DNA from: Perognathus longimembris pacificus
Lineage: Eukaryota; Chordata; Mammalia; Rodentia; Heteromyidae
NCBI RefSeq assembly: GCF_023159225.1
Contig: NC_063170.1
Location: 60,495,708-60,559,707 of the forward strand
Direction: 5' to 3'
Length of the DNA stretch: 64,000 bases
The position numbers and the translations under genes are program-made. Positions 1-49,700 of the stretch are shown one piece after another (the first letter of the stretch is position 1; each line of letters opens with the position of its first letter). The notes beneath the pieces are model-generated. The model did not search any database. It worked only from the letters and a program-made list of their open reading frames with translations, and was not told the origin of the DNA.

Positions 1-949
1 AGGAAGACAAGGTTATAAGGTAAGAGAACTGGTGACAGAAAGTTTCTCTTGGGAGCTGAGGATCCAGTTGTGTCAATCGTTGAGCTTGGAGGACTAAGCT
101 TCACTGTGGAAAGCAGGCTACAATTATGTAGCATATGTAATTATCTTAGCCATGCCTGGTGCTGGCAGAGGCAGTGAAAAGATATTTTAGTAGTACGGAA
201 TAAATATCTCAGTGTTTTAATTTCATTAAGTTATTCTTATGACAAGTGTAACTAGTAATTAGTCTTAAGATTCTGGTCACAAAGGAGGGATTTGTATTTG
301 AATGGGGTCTAAGGGAGGAAATAGATGTCTGAGATGTTGAAAGAAAAACAAAACAACAAAGGAATACCATGCCATTTCAATCAAAATTTCAATTAAATCA
401 GTGAGTAAACCAGATGTCTTGCATCGTGGCAAATGAAAATGATACCTTTCCTAATCTCATCCTTATTGTCATTTTTCAGAAGGTATTATAGCTGAAATTG
501 GTATAAACACTATCATTAGGGAATAATTTGTAGAACATTCTTCACAGCATTTTGGTGGTGGTTGTAGTCTGAGGCCAGTTTTGAAGCCACCTATTTTGGT
601 GACTTCTGTTAGTTTGGGCAAATGTTGTATGCCTTTCAAATGGGAAGTGGAACCCAGCAATTCAGAGTGATTAGTCACTGTTGATAGGCATTAACGATGG
701 CAGTAAACCAAAGAAATTTCACTCTAAACGTGACCTCGATTGAGAAACCTGTTCTCAACCATTCTTATTATTCATGGGCTCTTGGACCAGTTTAAGTCTT
801 TCCTGGAGACACGCTGTCAGAACTCAGGATGCCATGGCAAATTCCTTCTTCTTTACTGCTAGACTTTTATAACATGCAAGTCCTTCTGTGGTACGAGGTA
901 AGACAACTAAGGGGTGGGGGGGGGGGGAATTGATATTCCCAAAAAGGCT
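1..949. other. Sequence downstream of PDZRN3, no gene seen
   Basis: I see no convincing exon, RNA gene or repeat here apart from a G homopolymer at about 911-927. Open frames are short and lack coding character. Confidence 0.5.
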
Positions 950-950
950 T

Positions 951-956
951 TTTATT
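951..956 (-). terminator. PDZRN3: Second candidate poly(A) signal AATAAA
   Basis: A second AATAAA on the gene strand lies about 65 bases beyond the first. A C-rich tract follows instead of a clear GU-rich element, so it is the weaker candidate. Confidence 0.35.
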
Positions 957-1017
957 TTTTTAAGTACGATTGCACAATGATGAATCATATCCAAACATGT
1001 CAAATAGAAAATAATAA

Positions 1018-1023
1018 TTTATT
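1018..1023 (-). terminator. PDZRN3: Candidate poly(A) signal AATAAA for PDZRN3
   Basis: TTTATT on the plus strand is AATAAA on the gene strand, about 960 nt past the stop codon. The following minus-strand sequence is T-rich with TG steps, as expected for a downstream element. Confidence 0.55.
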
Positions 1024-1815
1024 TTGACTTCATTTTGACTTAATGTTTGTAACTAATGGTTTCATGAAACTTGCTTGGATAAGTCTGTTCTCTTTGAATC
1101 TACAAAGCAAAGGTTTACTACAATGAACACTTAAAACTCCACAAACAGTCTCCACCGGACAACTTTCCTGTACATGCAAATTCTCCCAACAGGTTGCAAT
1201 ATTTGCAAACATGCTTTGAACTTCCGTAAAGCTGGCATGAAATTTTGCTTTCTGTCAAAACTGCGACACTTTCTTGGAAACCGGAGCCAGAAAAGAAAAT
1301 GTTAAAAGGTATACTCCAACTCGAAAACACTGCTGGTCTGGTTATGTGCATTAAATTGTTAAACACAGGGTTTGGTGGTTTTGAGTTGAAACTTCGACCC
1401 ACTTAATATATTAATGGCCACAAGTATGCTAGACAGTTCACAAAGCAACATTATAAAATAGGGTTCCATTAAAAATACATACTGGAAGTTGTTTTTGTGT
1501 TTTAGGCAGGAACAAAAAAAGCATGTGTAACTTCTTTTTTCAATAAGAATATAGTTTAAACAAATTATTCTGTGAAAGTATGCTTAATAAAATCTTTTTT
1601 TTGAAATTTAAACACTTTATGCAAAAGGTAACAAGTAAAAAAGTACAATTGCTATTTGAAAAAAGCTGTTTGTTAATATTGCCTTCTAAGACAGTAAGGG
1701 TGTATTATTATTAATTATTATTATTAATTATTTTTAACCTTCACTTCAGACAGACACCCGAAGCTGTAGGGGGGGTGGCAGAGCTGACCTATCCACACAA
1801 CGACTGCGTTCATCT

Positions 1816-1823
1816 TATGTACA
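1816..1823 (-). promoter_or_regulatory. Pumilio-type motif TGTACATA in the 3' UTR (second copy at 1955-1962)
   Basis: TGTACATA on the mRNA strand matches the PUM1/PUM2 consensus TGTANATA. An identical copy sits at 1955-1962, only 22 nt past the stop codon. Confidence 0.45.
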
Positions 1824-1983
1824 ACAAACAAACAAAACAAAACAACAACAACAGCAACAAAAATACGAACCTCCCCCCCCTCCCCAAAAACAAAATCTTG
1901 CCGCATTGAACGAGGCAGGAAATCTCATCTACCCCAACGGGAGCTGGTCTCTTTTATGTACACCCTGCAACGTGAGAGAAGAG

Positions 1984-40583
<38,600 letters not shown>

Positions 40584-40888
40584 GTTTAGAGAAACGTCAG
40601 AGGAAGAAGGCTTCAGGACCCGCCAGCACTGGAGAAAGCAGCTCCTTCAGTGTGCAGGCATTGAATGGCTCTGGCTCTCCTACAGCCTCAGGTGAGTCAG
40701 GCGGCTGCAAAGCTTCACATTGGCATTGCTTTCTAAGCTTGCAAAACAACTCTGTCCCCCTCCACACTTCCCTCCTTCCCTCTCGGCGGGGCGTGCATGC
40801 ATGCACACACACACACACACACACACAAGCAGACACATATACACACAGACACACACACCCCTCTCCCTCCTCCGAGTGACTCTGGCAG
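40584..40888 (-). other. PDZRN3: Probable 5' UTR of the short PDZRN3 transcript
   Basis: This lies between the TATA-like element and the MGC start codon. The upper limit is inferred from TATA spacing. It includes the alternating purine-pyrimidine (CA)n tract at 40804-40858, an adjoining GC-rich patch and a minimal start-stop uORF (ATGTGA on the minus strand, 40720-40715). An intron could be hidden here; I saw no compelling pair of splice sites. Confidence 0.45.
40804..40858. repeat. (CA)n tract in the predicted 5' UTR
   Basis: CA units with some interruptions, preceded by gcatgcatgc. Confidence 0.9.
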
Positions 40889-40889
40889 C

Positions 40890-40965
40890 TGGATTGTGGT
40901 CCAATGCACACGGTATATATACTGCTGCTCATGCATATTAATCAGCTCTCATTGACTATTCATAA
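40890..40965 (-). promoter_or_regulatory. PDZRN3: Candidate TATA-type promoter of the short PDZRN3 isoform
   Basis: On the minus strand GTATATATAC (40922-40913) lies about 330 bases upstream of the MGC start codon. Just upstream is GATTAATATGCATGAG (about 40944-40929), which combines a homeodomain core with an octamer-like ATGCAT. An ATTGG and a CAGCTG E-box (40886-40891) lie just downstream. Expected transcription start is about 40885-40890. Confidence 0.5.
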
Positions 40966-41809
40966 CAGACAATGATACAGAAGATATAATTGCCAAGTAT
41001 GACAGTTGAAATTTCTCTAATTAACAAGCAAGTGCTCCAGTGGTTGGGAATAATAAAAGACACTAACAATTTTGCAAGCCATTTTTTTTGGCAGTTACAA
41101 ATAAACATGACTACATTATTGTTTTGTTTTGTTTTTTCAACCAAGGTCTCTTAGGATAATCTTTAATGCATTTCAGCTAAGTAGGAATTCACCTTTAAAA
41201 TCTACCATAAAATTTCCTATGATGTAAAATGTATTTAATGCTGCAGATAATGATGACATATAAACTGATTTTATGGTTAGGACATGTCTTGAATAATGTT
41301 TCTATAATATTTGGTGTAGTACAAAGTTGCAAGAAAAAATATATTCCATCTAGGAATAAAATACAAAAATTGAAGTTTCAAGCCTGATCTGTGAGTATGC
41401 AAAGTAGCCAGGGATTTTAAAGAAGAAAGGCTGCCCTACAGGTGAGCAAGCTGCTATTCACTCTCAGAATTAATTTTCAATTCCAAAGATACCAAGTTAT
41501 TTGCGGATGGGACCCAGGAGGGAAAAAGGCAGCCAGCTTCCTGCCATCTCCTTAGCTAAAGGGCTGTCAGAGATGGTTCAGGAATCATCTCGCTGACTGC
41601 CGTGTCCCTGGCTACTACTGGCCACTATCTAGAATTCTGCAGGTGCCTGGACTGTCACAGTTGCCTATGTTTAAGGCAAGCTGAGAGCTGCTTGCTCCCC
41701 ATGGAAGGCCAGCAGACATGGTGCTAAAGGAGTCCAATTTTGCAGCATCTCTTGTTGTCCTGATTCCCCTGTGCCCCAGCCCGAGGAAGCACTGTGTGTG
41801 GGGTGTGTT

Positions 41810-41834
41810 GTGTGTGTGTGTGTGTGTGTGTGTG
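41810..41834. repeat. (TG)n microsatellite at an inverted SINE tail
   Basis: A TG run immediately before the left (3') end of the inverted SINE. Confidence 0.9.
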
Positions 41835-41835
41835 T

Positions 41836-42058
41836 TGGCACTCTGGCTTGAACTCAGGACCTGGACACTGTCTCTTAGCTTTTTTATTCAAGGTTGGCAC
41901 TCTACCACTTGCGATACGGCTTCACTTCTGGTTTCTTGGTTGTTAAATGGAGAAATAGTCTCATGGACATTTCTGACTGGGCTGGCTTTGAACCACAATC
42001 CTCAGATATCAGCCTTCTGAGTAGCTAGGATCACAGGCATGAACCATGTACGACTAGC
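41836..42058 (-). repeat. SINE, 7SL-like head plus tail (inverted)
   Basis: The plus strand reads ggcttgaactcaggacctgg at the left and ggatcacaggcatgaaccat near the right end. Confidence 0.8.
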
Positions 42059-42960
42059 ACTCAGCCTAGCTTCATGGAATCCTCATAAAATATGAAGACA
42101 AACCAAAACAACCGTCCCATTGCCTGAGTGAAACGTACAGGTGTCTCTTTCTGATGCTGAGAACCCTCACAAGGGTGGCTGTCCTGAGCCCTCACCTCCC
42201 CCTTCAGTCGATAAACGGTCATCTGTCTGAGGAGGGCTCCCACGTCCTCTTGAGAGGTGTCACGGGGCCTCAAGAATAATACCCCCTTGTTCTGGGAGCC
42301 GAGACACACCTGAGACATGAGTAAACCAGTCCTAATAAAACCCTGAGTGGGCTGGTGGCCAATGGATGCATCTGGTCCCATTCTTCAGACAGGAAACAAG
42401 GCGCTGCAGCAGGATGGGCCAGCTCACAGCCCTGACTTGCCAGAGAGTGCCTGCATGTCAAGGTCTTTGGCCCAATCATAAGGTCCAGATGGGTCTGGGC
42501 AGCAGCCCTGAGCTCTGTGAAGGGTCCTATCTATTGATGAGCAAATTCCTGGCTCAGCAGCCTCTAAGTAGCTGGTATGATAACTGCTCTCTTGCGGAGG
42601 ATTGCAGAATGGTTTGAGAAAGGAGCAGCTGCTTTAACCAAAGCCAGAGCCCAGGCTTTCCCAGCCCCACATCGGGTCTATCTCAGACTGATCTGTGCTA
42701 CCCAAATGACATCACAAGTTCGTTCGAATCTGCTCGTGGTCCCCGATGTGGCAGCACCATCAGCTTCTACCTGGGTGAGGTCTGGAGTGCCCTTTGCTTC
42801 CTCTCTTGCCAAACACTTTACCTCCACGCACCAGCTCGTTCTCCATAGCCACCATGCTGGGCTTTCCAAAGGACAACCAGATCCTGCTACCATGCTACCA
42901 CATAATTAAAAACCCTGTGACGGTTGAACTGAAATTCCTGTTACAACTCAAGATACTATA

Positions 42961-43195
42961 GCCACTGGGCGCTGGTGGTTCATGCCTGTAGTCCTAGTTA
43001 CTTAGGAGACTGAGGTCTGGGGATCGAGGTTCAAAGCCAGCCTAGGCAGGAAAGCCTGTGAAATTCTTATCTCCCACAAACCACCAAAAAGCTGGAAGTA
43101 GAGCCGTGGTTCAAGTAGTAGAGTGCTAACCTTGAGCAAAAAAGCCCAGGGATGCCATGCATCCTCTAGTTCAAGTTCTAAGACCAGCACACACG
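42961..43195 (+). repeat. SINE, 7SL-like head plus tRNA-like tail
   Basis: The head is gccactgggcgctggtggtt and the tail is tagttcaagttctaagacca. Confidence 0.82.
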
Positions 43196-44019
43196 CCCCC
43201 TCTCCCCCCACACACCATCACCACCACTACTGCTAAAACCTGTGATTTCCCATCACACTGGATGAGAAACTAAATTCCTCCCAGGACCTCTCAGACCCTG
43301 TAAAATCAGGTCCTTGCCCATCCGTTCCAACCCTCTCCTCTTGCATGCACTCCGGGGCTCGCCTCCTGCAATGCTGTGTCCTTCCCCAGAAACTGTGCCC
43401 CTTTAAGTCTCCTTTGCAGAACTACTCCTTCCTCTCTTTCTTACCAAGCCCTTCTTCCAATCTCACGCCACAGACACTGCCCAAGGAAGCCTCCTACAGG
43501 AGACTACTACCCCATCGACTGTGCCCAGAACCCTGCTCATCTCCTCTTCCCTGTTTTGCACAGTCAGTAATGATATTTCACATATGCCTGTCCACTGTTA
43601 ACATGTCCAGTGTTTTAGCTCCCTGGGGACAGGTCTGAGTTCTCCAGTCCTAGCTCACGGGAGATACAGAGGAAACATATGTGAGCTGGAAAAAAGAAAC
43701 ACAGGGCTGGTGACCTGGAAGACTTACAACACATAGATGATATTTCAAACTGGGCACTGCCATCAGGAAGCAGGAAGCCAAGTGTCATGGCATCCTTGTG
43801 AAGGGAAGACTTGAAGCCCGGTTTGGTTCCCACCTCCAGAGTTGCAGGGGCTGTGGCTTCATAGGAGTTGGTTAATTTATTTTTGTACATCCATAAATAA
43901 ATACTGAAACAAGTCCAAGCTAAGTGAATATACACACATATACACACATACACTTACATAATCAAACCCATCCGTTGACACTTTGTTAGAAAACTTTTTA
44001 TGCTTTTAAAAACTGCAGA

Positions 44020-44245
44020 GCCGCTACTCAGGAAGCTGAGATCTCAGGATTGGATGGCAGTTGGAAGCCAGCCCAGGCGGAAAGTCTGTGAGATTCTTAA
44101 TTCCAATCAAGCACCGGAAAAGCCACAAGTGGGGATGTAGTTCAAATGGTAGAGCATGAGCCTTGGGCACAAACGCTCAGGGACAGTGTCCAGGTCCTGA
44201 GTTCAAGTCCCAGGACTTGCACCAACAAATACAAAAAATTAAAAT
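44020..44245 (+). repeat. 5'-shortened SINE
   Basis: Starts within the head (ctactcaggaagctgagatc). The tail reads gagttcaagtcccaggactt and ends A-rich. Confidence 0.8.
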
Positions 44246-44263
44246 AATTAAGTAAAATTGTGG

Positions 44264-44512
44264 TGCTGGTTACAAGTGGCTCACACCTGCAATCCAAGCT
44301 ATTCAGGAGGCTGAGATATGAGGATCGTGGTTTGAAGCCAACCCTGGCAAGACAGTCTGTAAGACTCTTATCTCCCATTAACCAGCAAAAGCTAGAAGTA
44401 GAGCTGTGGCTCAAGTAACAGAGTGTCAATCTTGAGCAACTAAGGGCGTATATGTCTTGGCCCTGGGCAGTTGTCCTGAGTTCAAGGCTCAGTACTGGCA
44501 TACACACACAAA
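44264..44512 (+). repeat. SINE directly following another SINE
   Basis: The head is gtggctcacacctgcaatcc and the tail is gagttcaaggctcagtactg. It lies head-to-tail with the copy at 44020-44245. Confidence 0.8.
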
Positions 44513-44699
44513 CCTGCAGAGAACTCTAAAGATCTATTATTTATGTGGGCTATCTAGCACTATTTACTAGTTTGGAAACAATCAGAAATTTCAAAAGTTA
44601 CTTGTTCATTAATTAATTTAAAAATAGCAATAGCAAACTAACAACATATGAACACAAATTACCTATTTTAATAAAATAACTATATTTTCCACATTAGAA

Positions 44700-44897
44700 T
44701 TTTTTTGCCAGTCTTGGGGCTTGAACTCAGGGCCTGAGCACTGTCTCTGGCTTCTTTTTGCTCAAGGCTAGCACTCTGCCACTTGAGCCACAGAGCCATT
44801 TCTGGCTTTTTCTATGTATGTGGTGCTGAGGAATCAAACCCAGGGCTTCATGTGTATGAGGCAAGCCCTCTACCACTAGACCGTATTCCCAGCCCTG
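44700..44897 (-). mobile_element. Composite SINE (ID-like head, shared tail), inverted, with 10-bp duplication
   Basis: The plus strand starts with poly-T and gccagtcttggggcttgaac and ends with ctagaccgtattcccagccc. The duplication cacattagaa occurs at 44690-44699 and 44898-44907. Confidence 0.9.
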
Positions 44898-46406
44898 CAC
44901 ATTAGAAGTTTTTGAGCTGGGCACTGGCTCACAGTTCCTCCACAGTGCTTGTGGGTCTACTGTCATAGAACACGGCTTGATTTTCATGTTTGCCTCTGCA
45001 TTCCAATGCCTATGATAACGGATGTCAAGCAGCTTCTAGAAAATGCCACTGGGCTGTGCCCTCATAAGAGAATGGGAGAGAGAGAGAAAAAAAGAACATC
45101 TTTATATCTCATTCCAAATGGTTTGACCTTGCAGATTTTCCAGAGGCATGAATTCAAGACTCCTGGGCTCCAAGGAACCAGGCACCAACAATCTCTCTGG
45201 CTTGAAGATGAGAAGAGAAATGGAAGAGAATACCAATACAAACTCCACTCATAGCTGCTTCTCCACATTTGAAGTTAACATTTTAACACTCACAATGTCT
45301 ACAGTAAGACTTCTCAAAGGAATTATTTGCAGTAAAAGTGCCCTTCCCTGGGGGAAAAAAAAAAACACAAAACGTCCAGCTGATTGAGAAGGTGTCATTT
45401 ACCAAACCCTGTGTGAGCAGAGCGTGTAAGCAACATGGTGGTTCCCATAGGTGGTTTGAGTGCCCCGTGGTGCCCGCCAGGGCCTCAAGGCCTGCTGCTC
45501 TGAGAAGCCATGAGGGTGCAGAGTCTGTCAGACACAGGAAGTTATTTGTAGTATAGCACTGTTTTGGAGACAACAGCTGTCCTGGGAGACAATGAAATGG
45601 GGCTGGCTGCGCAAAGGCGCACATTGTTGGATGAAGACCCTTCGAGTCATTTGTTTTTTTTTTTTTTGCAAGTGAGTAATCATATCATCTGAAAGGGCCT
45701 CACCAGCTTGCCAGGGCACATGGCACTTTTTTCGGGTGCTCTGTGCCATCAGACGCCTGCCTCTTCCTGCCTTCACGGAAGAGAAAAATCAAAGCTCTCA
45801 GAAGGGCCACCAATGATCCCACGAGAGGAAAACCAGGAAGGAGTGGTGCAGAGGAAAGGGCCGAAGGTGCCCAGGGAATATCCTTTCTTACCATCTGCTG
45901 AGCACCCAGAGGCCAGGGATGCACCATTGCTCCGAGTCAGGTGCGGGTGTGACCATTACCTGCTTAGCTGCTGAGGAAGCGATCAGAGTTGCAAACACAG
46001 GGGTTGCAGTGTCTGTGATGTGTCATCTATTTGTTACCTGAAAAAGGACCCTACTGGTTTCCCCAGAGTATGAGAAGTCCAAACCTTTGAGCTACAAGGG
46101 CTTGTAGGAACAGGCTTGAGACAAAGAAGAGGGAGGCCCTGGTCAAGGAGGCACACACTGTGTTCCGAGCACCTCCTCTAAACACAAGTCTACCCACTAG
46201 GTGGGGGGAGTTCACCAGAACTCCTTTCCCCAGGTTCTGATTTTGAGGTGCTGGAGGAAGGAGATCTCACACACAAGCTGACTTTCTCAGCAAAATACTT
46301 GGATGACACAATGATCCAGCCACAACTGGCGATAAAGTGGGACTAGATAGAGTATCTTGCATAAACTGAGCTACTGACATGCTGTCCTTGGAAATTTAAA
46401 AATTTA

Positions 46407-46430
46407 AATGAATGAATGAATGAATGAATG
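46407..46430. repeat. (AATG)n tetranucleotide repeat
   Basis: Six perfect AATG-type units. Confidence 0.9.
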
Positions 46431-46738
46431 ACTATGTTTGGTCAAAATCACGTGTAAGAAATCTCCCAAGAAAAGAAGGCTTACTGTAGCTTGTTTTACA
46501 TATAGGGTCTCTCACTTTTGCCAGGGCTGACTTTTGACTTTCCACCTCTGCTTCCCGAGTAAGGTTACTATTATCATTCATTTTTGCTTTCTTTCTGCAT
46601 CGCACCAAGGCATTTACTAACTTGTCTTCCTCCTGGTTCCAATCTCCCTCTTCCTTTGGCTTCTTTGTAAACTTTTAAAATCAATCAATTAATTTAAAAT
46701 AATGCTTAGCACGTGTACAAGCACACACATGCATATAC

Positions 46739-46742
<4 letters not shown>

Positions 46743-46775
<33 letters not shown>
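46743..46775. repeat. (CA)n microsatellite
   Basis: A pure CA run preceded by related alternating sequence. Confidence 0.95.
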
Positions 46776-46779
<4 letters not shown>

Positions 46780-49700
46780 TGACATATCAGCCCCCTCAGG
46801 ACGCAGAGCCAGCTCTGAGTGTGGGAAGCCAGCTCCTCCCAGCCTTCTTCTTGTCTGTGTCCTCCCTGGCCACGCCCATTGGTGTCCAGCAGCACTCAGT
46901 GGTGTTAGGCTCCTGTACACCTGCACATCTGTACTGTGGCTGCGCCTGGAACACCAAGTCCACTCCCTTGGGTGTGCTGTGTAGACGCTGTGCCCCAGTG
47001 ACAGCTCCATCCCCAAGAGCCCTGCTACACTTCCCATGTGCCAGCTACGGCAGGCTGGGCAGCGAGGGGCCATCTGCCTGTACTGGCAGGAGAAAAGCCT
47101 TCTTTTACAAGACCCAGGCCTTCGTCGGGCATGTGCACCCATAGACCCTGGTCATGCGAGGTGATCGAGAGCTGCTGAGCCAATCCCGAGCCACAGAGCC
47201 ACTGAGGGCCTGCCCTGTGCCATGAGCTTGTCTGCGGGCCGAGAACAGAGGCCAAATGGGCAAGGCTCTAACATGGATGGGGAAGTCTCTCCCCTAGGAA
47301 GGTCAAGGTCATAGACCTGTGGAAAGCGTGTTTTCAGCCTTGGGTAGGACCAACACCCTAATGAGCCACATACACTAGTCACAGTCAGAGCTGTGGAATC
47401 AGAATGTTACAGAAATGGTTTCGTGACTTCTACTTCAACTGCCTGTGTCAAGGTGGCTTTTGACAGCTTGTCTGACCCACATGTAGCGAGGGGCTTTGGG
47501 TTCTTGAACAAGGACTAAGAGGGTGGTGGGAAACCAAGTGTGGATGAATACCATGTCATCACAGCAAAAGAAGAAAAAAAGGCAACTTCAAAGATGTCAG
47601 GAAACATAATGAAATCGGAAGAGCAGCTCTGAGTATGAAGAGCAGCTCTGAGTAGGGTTTTTTTTTGTTTCTGAAAAGCAACGTGAGCTCAGAATACCTG
47701 CTCAGGACTGCACATCTTATTCCGCGCAATGAAAGGATGTTTTTTACTTTGCCAGATGGATGAAGGGGCTGCTGTCTTGAGGGCATTTGCTCTGGGCTCC
47801 AGGAAGCTAATGAACACCCTGGCTTCCAGAGACTGATGGCTTGCTGTGTGTAGTTGGGCCATTTGGAGAGAAAGCCCACGCCGTGTCCTGCAAGGAGGTG
47901 GGGTGTGGGGTGAGGAAGAGGCAGGCAGCCCACTGTGCACTCTGCGGCTGCCTTCACACGCATGCGAACAGATGAGCGTCCCTCTCCAGGACCTGCTCAG
48001 CAGACCATGAGACAGGCCGTGAACCAGAGCAACGGGGCAGCGCTGGGGCTCCGGAACACAGACCCGCGGACGTGTGCAAGTGACAGGAAAGAGCTCTGGT
48101 GACCCTCAGCTTCAACCAGAGGCCTAAGCCTCGGGCTGCCACTGTGAGACATCGTTACTCCCTGGCGAGCTTGCGGCAGACTTCGCACCGCAGATGGGGT
48201 CCGGGCCTCTTACTGTTAGGAACCATGAATGGATGACTCCAAGTCTCCATCTAGATTGGGTTCCAGATTAAATCACCTGTGGAACCCCTACAGGATCTGG
48301 AAGTTTACCCCCGCGGGGCTGGCATCCAAGAGATCCCCACAGATGTGGGGGTGCATGGATGGTGACTTGAGGGAGGCAGCTGAGTGGTCTGGGAAGCATA
48401 GCAGGTGATCGGCAGGGCCAGCAGCACACCTTCCAGAGAAGGTGAGTGGAGAATTCACAGCCTTTTGGGAACTGGGTTCCTTCCTTCATCTTACAGTGGG
48501 GTAACTCCTCCCCAGGGGTGCAAGGGGAAGAGTCATTCAAAGAGGGAAAGTATGCAGGTCTTTAGGGGTGAAAGGGCACAATAAAAATTAAGTGACAAAC
48601 TTGAGTAACCAATGCCCCCTCCCAAAAGAACAGGGCCCCAAGTTCGTGTAGTGCAAGGGCTAATAATCTTTGATCATAAGTGGCCAGGGGGTAAATTTTG
48701 ATTTCTTACAGGCCAAGAGGCAAAATAAACAACATTATATAGGTACTTATACACACATTATTTATATATACCGAGCGCATTCATAGTTTGCAGGCCCCAC
48801 CGTGATAGGCTGAGTGCTAGATCTGGCTTATAGACCATCATTTGCCAACAAGATTATCAAAGAGGAATCCAAGTTTCTTTCATACGGGCTTGTTCTGAGC
48901 TCATAGAGCATGTCAGAAAGAAAACCACACTCAGAGCTGTTCTCCGTTTTCTGAAGCCATCTGATTTGGTTGTGTCTTCTGACATCTTTGCAGTTACTTT
49001 TATCTTGGCTATGGTAACATGTCTTCACCCACGTTTGGTTTTCTAACCACCTCTTATTCCTACATCAAGCCACTCACTACATATAGTTTGACAATGAGAC
49101 AGGGTAGTGACCCCTCTGCTTAACCGAGGAAAGAAGTGAGGCTCTGGGAAGTGAAGTGAGCCAGCTGAGAGCACACACACAGCAAGTATCTGGCAGAGAT
49201 GAGATCAGAATTTGGAGCGTGTAATCCCAGACCAGGTAAGGCCTTACAGCTCCTTCAGGAATGCTTATTAGATGCTTTAGAAATTAGCTTCTGATTGGGA
49301 AACAGCAGCCGCTGGTAAAGAAAACAACTCAAGAAACACAATGTACTCATGAGGATCCTGATGAACGCATGATATGCCAATACCTGGCTTGCTAACAAAA
49401 CCGGGCAGGGCTTGCTGAAACCATGTGTGATCTGGGTGTCATTCTGGACAGTTTTCCCTCTTCACATTTACACCAATGTCTGACCCACAAGAGTCCCTCA
49501 CAAGTCCTGCGAGCATGAAGCGTCTCATGTCTGAGAGATGTGGAGACCCCATTCTAAGCAGCATGTGGAGGTGAAAGACTGTGCTCTGCGATCCTGTTGA
49601 GTGCCCTGGCCACCCTGGTGGTGATGGCAGTCCTTGTGGACCTGCTCTATCCTTTGGTCACAGCAAGAAGGGAGACTCCATCCTACAGTCCTGGCAGTGC

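Larger units (their letters stand above)
950..1983 (-). other. PDZRN3: PDZRN3 3' UTR
   Basis: This is non-coding sequence after the TAA at 1984 up to the candidate poly(A) sites. It is A/T rich, has a short TTA repeat near 1708-1733, and has C-runs and CAA repeats (on the plus strand) around 1824-1878. About 1 kb is reasonable for this gene. The distal end is inferred from poly(A) hexamers. Confidence 0.7.

Noticed and set aside
46681..47142. 153-codon minus-strand frame containing repeated CV
   Set aside because: Driven by a (CA)n tract and flanking non-coding sequence.
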